Of a stretch of DNA of 64,000 nucleotides, positions 41,370-54,184 are shown in pieces. The notes below the pieces were generated by a model. The model did no database searches and was not told the origin of the DNA. It saw nothing but the letters and a program-made list of their open reading frames with translations. How positions within the stretch are numbered: position 1 is the stretch's first letter; each line of letters begins with the position of its first letter. Source of the stretch: Hypericum androsaemum (taxonomy: Eukaryota > Streptophyta > Magnoliopsida > Malpighiales > Hypericaceae); the NCBI GenBank assembly GCA_963995505.1, contig OZ023181.1, positions 7,973,487-8,037,486 on the forward strand, given 5' to 3'. A program made the position numbers and the translations under genes.

Positions 41370-44300
41370 ATTGACATTTGCTTCTCTAGGAAAAGACTAT
41401 GGACAACCATATACATTGATATGTGTGAAGGCATGACATTTTATGGTCTTCATTCATTAATAGTTATTATATGTTTGTGATATGCATTTTGTTTTATATC
41501 CGGATCTAGAAAGTGTTTGTGTTACCTTACTAAGTGCATCACTTGTGTAAGTGGATATTCTTTGCAATGGGTTTTCCATATCTTTGTGTCCCTTCCATCT
41601 GTGTCATTTACTCATGCCTTAATCTTTTTCGTGTCAACAGAGATCTATTTCTGCTTAAACATGATGGTGTGATGAATTGAAAAGTTGTTTGAGATATTTA
41701 TGTTTGAGATTCTTATGTGAGGAACTTATATGATACATTGTTGATTTGACGAGGCAGTTACTCTACATTTTGGTGAGAATTCAGGTGCTGTTTGTATATA
41801 TATTCCTTTGACGAGCCCATTTGAGTATATGTATTTATATATATATATAAATCCTTCCTTGGGTGAGATTTTGATAAAGTGACTGATCACCACTTTGTCC
41901 AAATTATCTAAACAACCTTATATTTTTTATTTCTTCCTATGTATGTTGGGTCATTAGTTTGAGTCTCACCAAATATTTGAGTTATGTCTTTGTGGACTAT
42001 TTTAGTTCGCTTATCTGTGTATTGGGAATCTGCTTTGAGTTTAAATTTGTTTGAAATGATGAATTTATGAACATTGTTATGTGGAAGAAGAATATTTGAG
42101 AAACTAAATTGTACATGTGCTTGAGAATTTAAAGTAATATATATTGGGAAAGTAATATGAGTAATTATGGAATTAAGATATATGAGAGTAAATTACAAGT
42201 AAAATTACCATGACAACTTTGAGTATTTTGAGGAAGTTAAGATTGAGTATGAAATTTTGGTTAGATTATGGTTATGGATTTGGAAAGAGAACATTCGATA
42301 AGATTTTGATGAGATAATTTGCACAATCTTTATGGACAAGATAGTCCAACAATATAAAGAAAAAATGGTCAATAGTATTGACCAAACTATAAAAGTTTAT
42401 AATTAGATTCAGGAAAGAGATTTCAGAGGCCAAAGGAAAGCCATCTGAAGTTCAGTAAAGCTTCTCTTTGTAATCAGATAATGATCTGATGCATATAATC
42501 TAAGTTTTGAAGAATGTGAGTTAGAGTTGAGACATAAAACTTTGATAATCTATAAATCTTGAGCTTATAGCTATAATAAGCACACCAATATTGAAATAAT
42601 ATTTTGCAAGCTTTATAACAGAGCAGGAAGCAAATCTTATTTGTATAAGAGGAATTTGAGATAAATTATCAATTAGATAACGACTGAGAGAGAGAAACAA
42701 AAGAAAAGATTTGACTAGAAAGATTTGAATTTGAAATAACTTAAAGTCGACAAAGGAAATATAATAAAGAAAATTTTTCTCAAAATAAAGGATAAAGAAA
42801 TTTGAGAATGAGTACACATGATATGTAGACTTTGGAACCTATGTTGGATTGTAAAAATTTTGAGATGTGAAGTGATAAGATGTGAGTGACTTAATAGTCA
42901 CAAAAGTTGTATTAGTATGAAGCCAAGCTAAAATAAAATTTGGGTTCAAACTTCAGAAAATGAGAGGGAAATGAAAACTTATATGTGCTTTGATGGAAGT
43001 ATTTGTAGATACTACTCCATCAAGTAAATCCTTAAGCATTTATATGCTTATATAAAGGAAATACGTTGACCATCTATGAAATACTAAAATAAATGTGTTA
43101 AGACCTAGAGAATCAATGGGACATCTTCGGCACAAGAGATGATAGGATCATCAAAGTATGGTAATGCCTTTTAGCATTGAAGTTTAGATGAGATGGTAAT
43201 GAGAATATAAGAGTTGTTTGCTAAGATATGTGAGCTTTGTATGAAGTTTGTACAACAATGTAATGTAAACTGAATAAGTAAAAATGAAAGATTATGGAAA
43301 ACTAAAATGACAATAAGATTTAACTTGGTGAAGAAAATTCTTGAGAAATTTTGGTGGATAATGAACTAGTTTATTTTAGGAAGCATGATTGGATAGTATA
43401 ATGTCCTTAAATTGGGTAAGCGTAATACTTATACGACTAAGAAGTTTGACCTTATCTAAGAGAAAGAGCTAACAAACTTAATGAACAAAAAAAATTCATG
43501 TAGGTTAGTAAATATTTTAAGGAAGTCTTGTCGAATTATAAGATGAATGACACAAGGTCATGGTGCTAATAGAATAGGACATAGTCCACACAATCTTTGG
43601 AACTCAGTATATATGCTACAAGGTAGCAATATATTGTCTGATTCATCAATACGATAAAATTTGTTATAAGGATTATGATCTGATTGCTCAAACATATAAG
43701 AAAAATAAGTTCATAATTTTATTTAAATATTTGGTGTATATGGTTATCAAAGAAGAGCACAAGATTTATAATAAGAATTTTGGTAGCAAAAAAAAGATTT
43801 GAGATATATAAAAATAATAAAGATAAGGAGTATTATGCACAAGTAAGTTTGAATCCAAGAAAAATAATGGAAAGAGAAAACAGACGTTGTAACTAATTTT
43901 TTAGTAATGTCAGAAAGTATGTTTAGAATTTACTCAGAAGTTAAAATGCATATGACATAAGCTTAAGATGAATAAGCTTAAAACTTATTGAGGTTCTTTT
44001 TTTGACAGAATTTGATTGGAAGATTTGAGGCTAGAAATCATCTGGTATGGTCGAGATACAAGTATATTATATAATTTATGGATAGGATTATTGTACTAGA
44101 CGAAAGATTCAAAGAATTGATCGAGTAACTAGTAGAACTAGAATAACTACCGTGCAATAAATAAGTTGTTGAAACTTTGATCGAAGGAGTTACTTCGATT
44201 TTACATACTTTGGGGATTACAAGAAAAGACTAATGTGATTCATAACGTTAAGAGAGGGAAGGAAATACAGTTTAATACGAGGAAGCACATATCGCTCAAT

Positions 44301-45023
44301 GTATTATATTACCTAAGAAAGGAAGAATAAATTTTGAAAGATTTGACAGTGACATGTGGTTGAAAATTAGCCTATATGATCCAGGTCAGTTCTGTGATCA
44401 ATTAAAGTGAGAAGAATGAGGCATAAGTTAATTGGTGTTACGAAGTTTTTTAGAATTCAAGTTGTTGTGTCATAATTATGAAATGTCAATTGCACTTCCC
44501 TTTTTCTACAAAAGGGGTATAAGTCAGTTTCGAATTGTTTGGGAGATAAATATAAACTAAGGGTATTCATAAGAATTTTTGATTCAAGTGAACTATGTCA
44601 ATTAAGAATGGTACAAAATTTAATATGAAAACACATGTGTTCTTCTAGGTATCACCTATGATAAAGATAATAAAATCTCGAACAAATGAAACCCTTAACC
44701 CTAGATACATTAACTTATTTGAGATTTGGAGCATATAGTGACATGTTGATTCGCTTTGCCACAACGTGATTTTGGATTGACATGATTATGCTCAAGCCAA
44801 AACTATTTAAGATTAGTTAAATTTGGCATATCATAAGGGCTAAAAAGGATTTTATATCACAAAGTTCGAAAGATTTAGAATAGAGAATTTCTAATTCACA
44901 AGTAGAGTGAGAAAATAATACACAAACTATAAAGACATATGCTGAGATATTAATTATGTATTAATCTATTGAGATGCTAGGTAAGAAAGTTCTGTCTAAG
45001 TAAATTCGGGGACCGAATTTTTA
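41370..45023 (+). other. LARD interior, non-coding
   Basis: AT-rich and dense in stops on both strands; the longest ORF (42521-42817, minus, 98 codons) is low-complexity hydrophobic and not a known retroelement domain. No gag or pol remnant could be read with confidence. Confidence 0.7.
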
Positions 45024-45037
45024 TAAGGAGGGAAAAA

Positions 45038-47498
45038 TGTAATACCCAATTGTGTTGATCGAAGTTAGTTAAATCTAATCAAGTATTCTAAGTCATTCAA
45101 GAAATTAATAATATATTATATTGCAAAATAGTAACAGAAATTGGTCTCCAGGAAGTTTTAGAAATATTAGTAAATATAATATGATACGAATTAGATCTGA
45201 GATATAAAAAAAATCAAGAAGTGATAAGTTAAAAAAAAGAAATAATAACGTGGCAACCTACAGAAATAAGATTGGAACATAATTTCTATTATACAGTAAG
45301 GGATGCGGTGAGAACGGGATAAATCCCATGGTTTTGACGAAACAATTAGAAAGTAGCAAAGAACAAAATAAAAGAGATGGAATTTAATTTGGATAACTTC
45401 ATATACAAAACATATGCACTAAAAAAAAAAGAAGGCAAGAAACGTGGCTGTTACGAACTGTTGACGCCAAAACTAAAGTAAAAACCAGGTGGTGGAAATA
45501 TTATAGTGTGGTTGTTGGGGTAAAAATTACTCATTCTCATTGTCTCCATCGAACCAATAAAAAAAAAACAAAGGTGAAAGTAAGGATAGAAAAGGAACTC
45601 AAAAAAAAAAGTCAGCAAGGAAAATAAAAGAGAAGCAAGAGGAGGGAAACTAACAACATAGAAAAAGAACTCACGGTAAGTAAATCTTCGATTGTTTTAA
45701 TGTGAATTATTGGAATATAACTATTATTGTTTATGGAATTGATAAGTTAGAAAGAAGCTATTTAGACAAAACATGGTACAACGTTCAAGCAAGTGGTTAA
45801 TAGGATCCTATACTAATGAATTAATGTTCATAACTAAATTCTTTGCTATGCTTATGATAGGTAAATTAAAAAAAACAAAGACGGAAGTAATGAGATAGAA
45901 AATATTAGTTTCATGTGTGGCTTGAGTAATTGGAAATAAGAACCTTATTTAACTTGATCTAAAGGAAGTGACTACTGCTTTGTAAGTTAAAAAAAATTGG
46001 AAACTGTAAAGTTAGAGACGGTAATATAAGACAGAAGGAGTATAATTAGTCTTTTAAGCTAAATCGAAGATTTTACAAAGAAATGGATATTAACGATTCA
46101 TGAAAATAATTTAATTAGTTCTGAATTCAATGGAAAATCGATAAGCTATGTTAATGAGCTATGAAATTTATGATTGTAGTTGGCGACTATTCTGGTTTGG
46201 TTTGAAATATAAGAATTTTAGTTTAATTAATTTTGAAGAGCGATATTCAATATGACAGGTTCTGGGAATTTTGTTTTTGGAGCAATTGGACATCATGTAT
46301 ACTGAAAGTATGGATTCGATGTGGCAAAATATGTGTATGAAAAGCTAATGATCAGTTCAGATAGCCAACTATTACAATTGGTAAATAAATAATATGTGAC
46401 TCGTGCTTTCTTTGGCGCACTCTATTTATTTGTTATGATTTAAATATGGTATTGTTAGTACATATTGTGCATTTTTCATATGAGCATTATGATATGACAT
46501 TATGATTTGTAAGTGTTTGATTAATTTAGCCTCGAGTGGGCACTGGAGATGTTGGTTTATTTATTGGACATATTTGATTCGTTTGGAGCCTATGAATTTG
46601 TGTGATACGAATAACTATATGATATAGATAGCTCCGCTATGTGATATGGTTGCCTACGGCGGGAAGAACTATTTGGCCGATGAGGTTGGTCTGATATGAT
46701 ATGGTTGCCTTCCGGCGGGCAGAATTATTTGGCCGAGGAGGTTGGTTGATGATGGTGCCTTTGAGATATGGTATCCTCGTGTTGGAGAGGGAGTGACACG
46801 ATTTAGATTCTGCTGAATTATCGTCGAGTGCTGTGATTTAATTTTAGAATTATGTGTTCTTGTGTCAAATTACGTGACGGTATGGGATGTTGCGTAGTTT
46901 GCTTATGTTTCTGTGCCTTTGTGATTATATGTTAATATTTGGTCATCTGGTAAGTATGACTTTATGATAATGTAAATGTCTGCATGATTTAATTGCCATG
47001 TTAGTGATATGCATGTGTTAGGTATGTTTGTGCATCGAGTAGCTAAATAAATTGTGATGCATATCTTATTTGTTTACTGAGAGTTCCAAAAGACTCATCC
47101 CCCCTCTCTCACCAATTTTGCAGGAACTCGTACACGAGATGTATTGGTTCGGAGATCTACTCTGATCGTACCAAGTCCGATTTATTCTCCAGGACTTGCA
47201 TCGAGGTCTCCAGTCTGTATTTTGCTCTTTGATCTAGAAGCTCCGTAGTCACAAGATTTGCTTTGATCTTGGGAATGTTTAATTATTAAGAATTATTAAT
47301 TTTGTTTAATCAAACAAAGCTTGACAAATGGTTGTAAATTTTGGTATTTAAAATGGAAGATAATATAAGTTTTAGTTATAAGTTTAATGGTTTAAGATTT
47401 GTAAGAATTTGAATAAGTTTGAGGCTGGCTAGATTTCTTAGATGATTAAAGGAGTTGAAGTCTACCGCCAGTCACCGACCTGAGTTTGGATAGTGACA
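45038..47498 (+). repeat. LARD 3' LTR
   Basis: 2,461 bp. Has only two 55-bp minisatellite units (about 46640-46745) and a 28-bp extra segment near 45680 that the 5' LTR lacks. Confidence 0.92.
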
Positions 47499-47533
47499 TC
47501 GCAGCTGCATCAGAGTATTGTAAGAAATTTCCT

Positions 47534-47875
47534 TCAAAATTCCCTTCTCTCCAGATATAATAGAAGGCGCTTTAAAGCGCTCTTATGAGGAGTGATATTC
47601 GCAACAAGCAAGAAAAAATCATCATTCTCTCCTATCTTCATTGTTGCTAGGAGATCCGTGAACATCAGCCGCCAATTATTTCTGCGGTTATAACTGCCTG
47701 CCCATACGCATTCTTGCATCTCCTTATAAACTGCAATGATGTGCTCCAGAAGCACTCTCACATTATCTTTATGTTCTCACCAGCTGATACGATGCTTCAA
47801 TATCTTGCTTCGCATTTGGTGCACTGCCACAAAATGCTCAAGCCTATTTAGCACCAGTGGAGTTCGATATGCCAT
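47534..47875 (-). pseudogene. Extra ORF in the copia 1 leader, unknown
   Basis: Minus-strand ATG at 47873-47875 opens MAYRTPLVLNRLEHFVAVHQ. One in-frame TGA (47777-47779) interrupts, then the same frame continues through VLLEHIIAVYKEMQECVWAG and RNNWRLMFTDLLATMKI to a stop at 47534-47536, about 113 codons in all. Composition is protein-like and the sense matches copia 1 gag-pol, lying upstream of gag. I do not recognise the family. It could be an upstream ORF of this copia lineage or a captured host fragment; splice-like sequence near the TGA (CTGGTGAG) also leaves a small intron possible. Confidence 0.4.
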
Positions 47876-48895
47876 CTTGAACCTGCATCATAATGCAAGC
47901 GAATCGGGTTAACTCTTAAGTAGTCCCAATAAGATCAAAAATATAATTTTTAATCATAATGATGACAATAGTGCATAAGGAATATTCACTTTTGAGCTTT
48001 ATTGCGTGATTTATAAGTCTTGTTATTTTTCATAATTTTTAGTGTCCAGACTTCAAAATTACGGAAAAATATTTTATGAACATATTCAAAAAATATTATG
48101 GTTTTAAAAAATTATCACGTTAATTTTATTAAAACCACCTTGTCAAAAAATTTCTTTAAAATCTTTTAAAATTTTATTATTTTGAATAAACTAAAAGTCT
48201 ATTCAATTAGGTTCAAAATAATAAAGGCCCATCAGACATAATCAACACTGGCCGCGTTGACTTTTCTTTGTCTGACTTGGAATGGGCTAAATTGGGCCCG
48301 AGATTTACATAGTAGGCTCAAGGCCCGCGTCTGATTTGGGATGTCTGCGTTGACCCGGTCAACGGGGCAGTGGGCCGGTTCGGGATAGGGTCCATAAGGC
48401 CCGAACATTCTTCTTTTTTATTACAGATTTATTTCCTTTTGAAAAATCTGATCCAGGCCCGAATCGAAATAATTTAACAGACCCATTTTTACCCAAAATC
48501 GGCCCAATTCGAATTTACCCAAAATTTAAAATCAAGGTTTTTCTATTTAAAAAAAATCTTAAAAGCCGCACCGCCGACGACGAATTCCCCCGCAAGATCG
48601 TTCGCGCCCCCAAAAAAAAAATTTCGAACTCGTCTTCTTCCAGGAAGCGACGCTGGCAAGGATTTCTGGGCAACGTGTTCACCGGCACCGGTACGGTCAT
48701 CTCTTGTAAATCAATTTCTTTTCCTCTCTGGCTGCATCAAACAATTGAAGAAAACACGTTGCTTTCGACATGGATGAGCGATTTGACAGAAATCAGACCG
48801 AGTCGAGTTGACTCATCTGTCCGTCACAGTCACGGTGATTCCTTTCGTCTCGGTCTCGCCCCTTGTTCATCGAGAACATCTTTCTCGGCTATGAA
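47876..48895 (-). other. Copia 1 leader, middle part
   Basis: Non-coding leader sequence between the extra ORF and the copia 2 insertion. Its last 5 bases ATGAA (48891-48895) are the copia 2 target site. The short ORFs (48515-48700 minus, 48675-48911 plus) are unsupported. Confidence 0.6.
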
Positions 48896-49332
48896 TAACA
48901 AATGTGGTTGAACTTTGCCAATTAGCAGCAGAAGAATTAAAAGAAGAAGAAGAAAGACTTGCAGCGGGAAAGATTAAAAAGGAGGAGTTAACCATTGCAC
49001 ATGATTTGGGCTTAAGTCAAGTGTTAACCATTGCACGTGATTTGGGCTTAAGTCAAGTGAGGCCCAATAACGAAGGAGAAGAGCCCAGACAAATAGCCCG
49101 TAGAACCTAAAAGAAAAAGAAAGAAAAAGCATGGACTAAAACGAACTTGCGCAAGCATCAAAGATTAGTGCAAGCTGGAAGGAATCTTTGCTGACGTTTC
49201 AGTGTAACAAATTTTGGCAGCTAGTATATAGTACTCTGGTATATATCTGTACATGTAATCGACCTTATTCCTTTGAGATAGTGTGAATACATCATCCTCA
49301 AAACAAATTTCCCATCTCTTATTTTCTTGTTA
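48896..49332 (+). repeat. Copia 2 5' LTR
   Basis: 437 bp. It contains a 36-bp tandem duplication (48987-49022 and 49023-49058, unit starting GTTAACCATTGCAC) that exactly accounts for its extra length over the 3' LTR. Confidence 0.92.
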
Positions 49333-49345
49333 TGGTATCAGAGCA
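49333..49345 (+). other. Copia 2 primer binding site
   Basis: TGGTATCAGAGCA directly abutting the LTR end. Confidence 0.85.
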
Positions 49346-49463
49346 TAAATTATTTGCTTCTGCACCTGGTTTTCAGTGATTAGGAGTCTCCTTTTATCTG
49401 GTATCATCAACCTCTGGTTTGTCTCTTACATTCTCTCCACTTGTCTTACTTCTTTTCTAAGAA

Positions 49464-50573
49464 ATGGCAGAATCTGTCCCTACTTTATGTTTGTCTTCAA
49501 ATGACTATGATTCGAGTCCCTATTATCTCCATCCAAGTGAGAGTCCAGCCACCGTGCTAGGCACTCCACTTCTGAATGGAGACAACTTTCACTCTTGGAG
49601 TAAATCTATGAAAATGTCTTTGGAGTCTAAGAACAAGTTAGGTTTCATAGATCGAACTATTGTCATGCCTTTGAATGGAGATGCTCTGTATTCTGCTTGG
49701 AGGAGATGCAATACTATGATCTTTAGTTGGATAATGAGGTCCATAGATGCAAATTTAGTAGACAACTTGCAATGGCATGAATTTGTTGCGGATGTTTGGG
49801 ATGAACTCTATAAGAGATTTGGTTGTAGTGACATGATTCAAGTTGCAGATCTTAAGCGTATGATAGGTTCTCTCTCACAAGGTGTTTTATCTATGAAGGA
49901 CTATTATACTAAGTACAAAAGTATATGGGAGAAGCTGGTTCAGTTTCATCCACTTATTAGCTGTGAATGCTCTAAAGATTCTGCAACAACCTGCTCTGCT
50001 GTTAACTTGGTGCGAAGTTATCAGCAACAAGATTTGATCATTGGCTTTCTTATTGGTCTAAATGATAATTTCTCTTCTATTCGTACACAAATTCTTATGA
50101 TGGATCCTCTCCCAGCTATGAATAGGGTGTTGTATCTTCTGTGACAACATGAAAGGCAACTTACTGGTATGGCGATGCCACCTGTTCATGTTGCTAAGTC
50201 GGTAGCTGTTGAAACTCCTATTTTTGCAGCACAATCTGGGAATTTTAAGAGATTCGGAGGATCAGCCAAGAAGCCTATATGTTCTCACTGTAACATGATC
50301 GGTCACACATCTGATAAGTGTTTCAAATTACATGGATATCCACCTAGTTCTAGTGCACCTGTTTGCTCTCATTGTAATATGACAGGACATACTACAGAGA
50401 AGTGTTATAAGCTTCATGGTTATCCTAACAGTACTGGAGCTAAGAATAGATTTTCATCTGTTAACGCAATGGGAAGTGGTGGTTTTGGAACTTTTGATGG
50501 CAGAGAAGTTTATCAATCTTCTCCATCTGGTGCAGCAGCATCTGCACATTTCTCTCAGCTGAACCAAATTTAG
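49464..50573 (+). pseudogene. Copia 2 gag with two zinc knuckles
   Basis: ORF 49464-50144 starts MAESVPTLCLSSNDYDSSPY and holds the copia gag core (LNGDNFHSWSKSMKMSLESK; DVWDELYKRFG; LSMKDYYTKYKSIWEKL). TGA at 50142-50144 interrupts (CGA likely before), and the same frame continues to 50573. There are two CCHC knuckles, CSHCNMIGHTSDKC and CSHCNMTGHTTEKC, each followed by KLHGYP. They are so alike that a local duplication is likely. A TAG ends the frame at 50571-50573. Confidence 0.85.
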
Positions 50574-50767
50574 CAACAACTCAATGGACTTATCGCTTCT
50601 TTTCAACAGAGGGGCATTTTGGTTCAGGTCCTTCTTCCTCCAAAAATCCAAATGGTCATATGCATACTCCTACTGTGGCTCAACTACTGGAGACTGGTAT
50701 GAGCAATTCTGTAGGTATGATTCTTAGCTATAATCTTGGTCCTGCAGCAGGTTCCAATCCTTAGATC

Positions 50768-53700
50768 TTGGACTCTGGAGCTGCAGTTCAGGTGACATGT
50801 ACTGTTGATAACTATGCATCCTACTCTGTTATACCACCAACCTTTGTCACTTTGCCAAATGGTTTGAAGATTCAAGCACAACATATGGGCATTGTGAACT
50901 TGACTGCAGACTTGGTTCTACATAATATTCTCCATGTGCATGGTTTTGCTTTTAATTTAATTTCCATCAGTAGATTGACTGATGATACTCCATACTCACT
51001 TGTGTTCAATGGATCTTTTTGTTCTATTCAGGACCTTGCCCGTCAAAAGATGATTGGTTCTGCTGAGAAGAGTAACGGCCTATACTTCGTCAACCACTCC
51101 AGTCAATCTCAGTCTGCATTTCCTCATCCTATCTTCTCTATACATCCGCCTTATGTCCATCATAATCTAGACTTATGGCATTGTAGATTGGGGCATATAC
51201 CAAGCTCTAGATTAGCTGTTTTAAAGCAATTGTGTCCAGCCATTTCTGAAAAATATGATGTGCATTGTTCTCTATGTCACTATGCCAAACACAAACGGAA
51301 TTCTTTTCCTTTGAGTAATAGTAGAGTTGTTGCTCCTTTTGACTTAATTCATGTTGATATATGGGGTCCTTATCACACTCCTTCCTACGATGGCTTTTCT
51401 TATTTCCTTACCATTGTTGATGATCACACTCGTGCGACTTGGATCTATCTTTTGAAACAAAAATCTGAAGCACAATACCATTTAATAACCTTCTGCAACC
51501 AGATTGAAACACAACACCACGCTAAGATTAAAGTCATTCATAGTGATCAAGGTCGAGAGTTTCTCCTCTCTTCTTTCTTCCAAACCAGAGGAATCCTACA
51601 CGAAGTTACCTGTATACACACACCACAACAGAATGGTTGTGTAAAGCGCAAACACCAGCATATATTGAATGTTGCACGAGCCCTCAGATTTCAAGCTTAC
51701 TTACCTCTACCTTTTTGGAGTGCTTGTGTGCTCCACGGAGTGTATTTAATCAATCTTATTCCCTCTCCACTGTTGGACAATAAGACACCGTATGAACTGC
51801 TCCACAATAAGCCACCAACATTGAACCATCTTAAAGTCTTTGGTTGCTTATGTTATGCAGCAACCATACCCAGACAGTCCAAATTTCACTCGCGAGCTAG
51901 ACATTGTATATTTCTTGGCTACACTCCTGGTTTGAAGGGTTTTAAGTTATATGATTTGTCCACTAATCAAGTTTTCCACTCCAGAGGTGTTCAATTCTAT
52001 GAGACGTACTTTCCTTTTCAGCATCATATTCCCAATGATTTAACTCATGCTCTTCCATCTCATGATCCTCCTCTTCCTTCTTTTCCATCTGTAGTTCTTC
52101 CACCAGATGTTCCAGAACTGGAACTCAGTTCACCTCAATCCTTTTCTCCACATCCCTCCCCACATGTTCGTAGATCCACTAGGCCATATAATCCACCCAC
52201 ATATCTCCAGGATTACATTCATCCTGGCACAGGTTGTTACTCAACTCAGCAGCTCAGTCTTCCAATGCCAGGGCAGGTATCTACTTCCTCTCCTTATCCA
52301 CTCTCTACTGTATTATCTTATAACAACTATGCTCCTTGTCACAAGCATTTTGTTCTGGCTTTGGATACTGTCATTGAGCCACAGAGTTATGAGGAAGCTG
52401 TACAATTTCCATGCTGGCGGGCTGCAATGCAAGCAGAGTTGCAAGCTTTACAAGATAATCATACCTGGGATTTGGTTGATCCTCTTGCTCATAAAGAACC
52501 AATTGGTTGCTGATGGGTATTTAAAATCAAACACAAAGCTGATGGCAGCATAGAACGTTACAAGGCTCGCTTGGTTGCCAAGGGATACACTCAAGCATAT
52601 GGTTTAGATTACTTGGACACCTTTTCACCAGTTGCTAAGCTCACAACAGTCCAGTTAGTTCTTGCTTTGGCTGCTGCGAAAGGCTGGTTTCTTGAACAAA
52701 TGGATGTTCGCAATGCTTTTCTTCACGGTGATCTTGACAAGGAGGTGTATATGGTTTTGCCCCCTGGTTGGAGTTCAGGAGGGGGAAAGGTTTGTTATTT
52801 GAAGAAATCTATTTGTGGCTTGAAGCAAGCAATCAGGCAGTGGTTTGCCAAATTATCTTCTCTACTGATGATCTTTGATTTCACACAATCAAAGTCAGAT
52901 TATACAATCTTCACTCTAACCAGGGGAGATCTTTTTGTGTGTTTATTAGTATATGTTGATGATATTATTATTGCTGGAAATCAGTTGTTGCTGATTGATG
53001 AGGTTAAATCTTATCTTAATCACAAGTTGAGGATTAAGGATTTGGGACATCTAAAATTCTTTCTAGGACTTGAAGTGGCGAGATCTGCAACTGGGATTCA
53101 CTTAAGTCAGAGAAAGTATACAGTTGAGCTGTTAAGAGATTCAGGTTTTATCACTTACAAACCGATGAGGACGCCTATGATTCAGAGATTAAAACTGAGC
53201 ACAGCAGATGATGGAATAGAGCTTTTAGACGACTCAACTTGGTACAGAAGAATGATCGGTAAGTTAATTTATCTGACCAACACCAGACCAGATATATCGT
53301 ACGCCATACATCATCTTAGCCAATTCATGGCACAATCGAATATAATGCACAGGAAAGGTGTGCACAGAGTACTGAGATTCTTGAAGAAACAGCTAGGTTT
53401 GGGGTTGTTCTTCTCTACTATTTCTGATTTTAGATTGAAAGGATACTGTGATGCAGATTGGGCTGGTTGTCCAGATACTAGAAGATCAACTACAGGTTAT
53501 TGTGTTTATCTTGGGAACTCATTGGTTTCTTGGAAATCTAAGAAACAAGAAACAGTTTCGAGGTCTTCCTCGGAAGCAGAATACAGGTCATTGGCTGCAA
53601 TAGGATGTGAAGTTCAATGGCTGATCTATTTATTAACTGATTTGGGAATTCATCAACGGGATGCAGCATCTGTCTATTGTGATAATCAATCGGCAATCTA

Positions 53701-54184
53701 TATAGCTGAGAATCCCATCTTTCATGAGAGGACCAAACACATAGAGATAGATTGTCACTCAGTTAGAGAGAAGATACAAGCTGGATTAATGCGAGTTGTG
53801 TATGTGTCAACAGTGGAGCAGACAGCCGACATGTTCACCAAAGCGTTATCTCCCTCGGCCTTCAATTTTCATTTATTCAAGCTTGGACTGAGGATTATCC
53901 ACAGTCCAGCTTGTGGGGGCGTAACAAATGTGGTTGAACTTTGCCAATTAGCAGCAGAAGAATTAAAAGAAAAAGAAGAAAGACTTGCAGCGGGAAAGAT
54001 TAAAAAGGAGGAGTTAACCATTGCACGTGATTTGGGCTTAAGTCAAGTGAGGCTCAATAACGAAGGAGAAGAGCCCAGACAAATAGCCCGTAGAACCAAA
54101 AAGAAAAAGGAAGGAAAAGCAGGGACTAAAAAGAACTTGTGCAAGCATCAAGGATTAGTGCAAGCTGGAAGGAATCTTTGCTGA
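50768..54184 (+). pseudogene. Copia 2 pol (protease tail, integrase, RT, RNase H)
   Basis: ORF 50768-52513 starts at the protease DSGA motif (a stop precedes it). It has the HH-CC zinc region (LWHCRLGHIPSSRLAVLKQL; CSLCHYAKHK) and integrase Asp residues in HVDIWGP and HSDQGREF. The third catalytic residue is Lys, not Glu (AAG at 51644-51646, within NGCVKRKHQ). A single TGA at 52511-52513 separates it from RT in the same frame (52571-54184): MVAKGYTQAYG, QMDVRNAFLHGDL, LLVYVDDIIIAGN with an intact YVDD, RNase H GYCDADWAG and VYCDNQSAIYIAEN. The ORF runs on into the 3' LTR. Confidence 0.9.

Larger units (their letters stand above)
38390..47498 (+). mobile_element. LARD-type large non-coding LTR element
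   Basis: 9.1-kb element with LTRs 38390-40966 and 45038-47498, starting TGTAATACCC and ending GTGACA. Perfect TSD TCGCA (38385-38389 and 47499-47503). PBS TGGTATCAGAGCT at 40971-40983; PPT AAGGAGGGAAAAA just before 45038. The 4.07-kb interior has no ORF with RT, integrase or gag motifs, so it must have been moved by proteins in trans. The GGGGACCGAATTTTTATAAGGAGGG end followed by TGTAATACC resembles Tekay/Del chromoviruses, so it may descend from one (inference). Confidence 0.9.
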
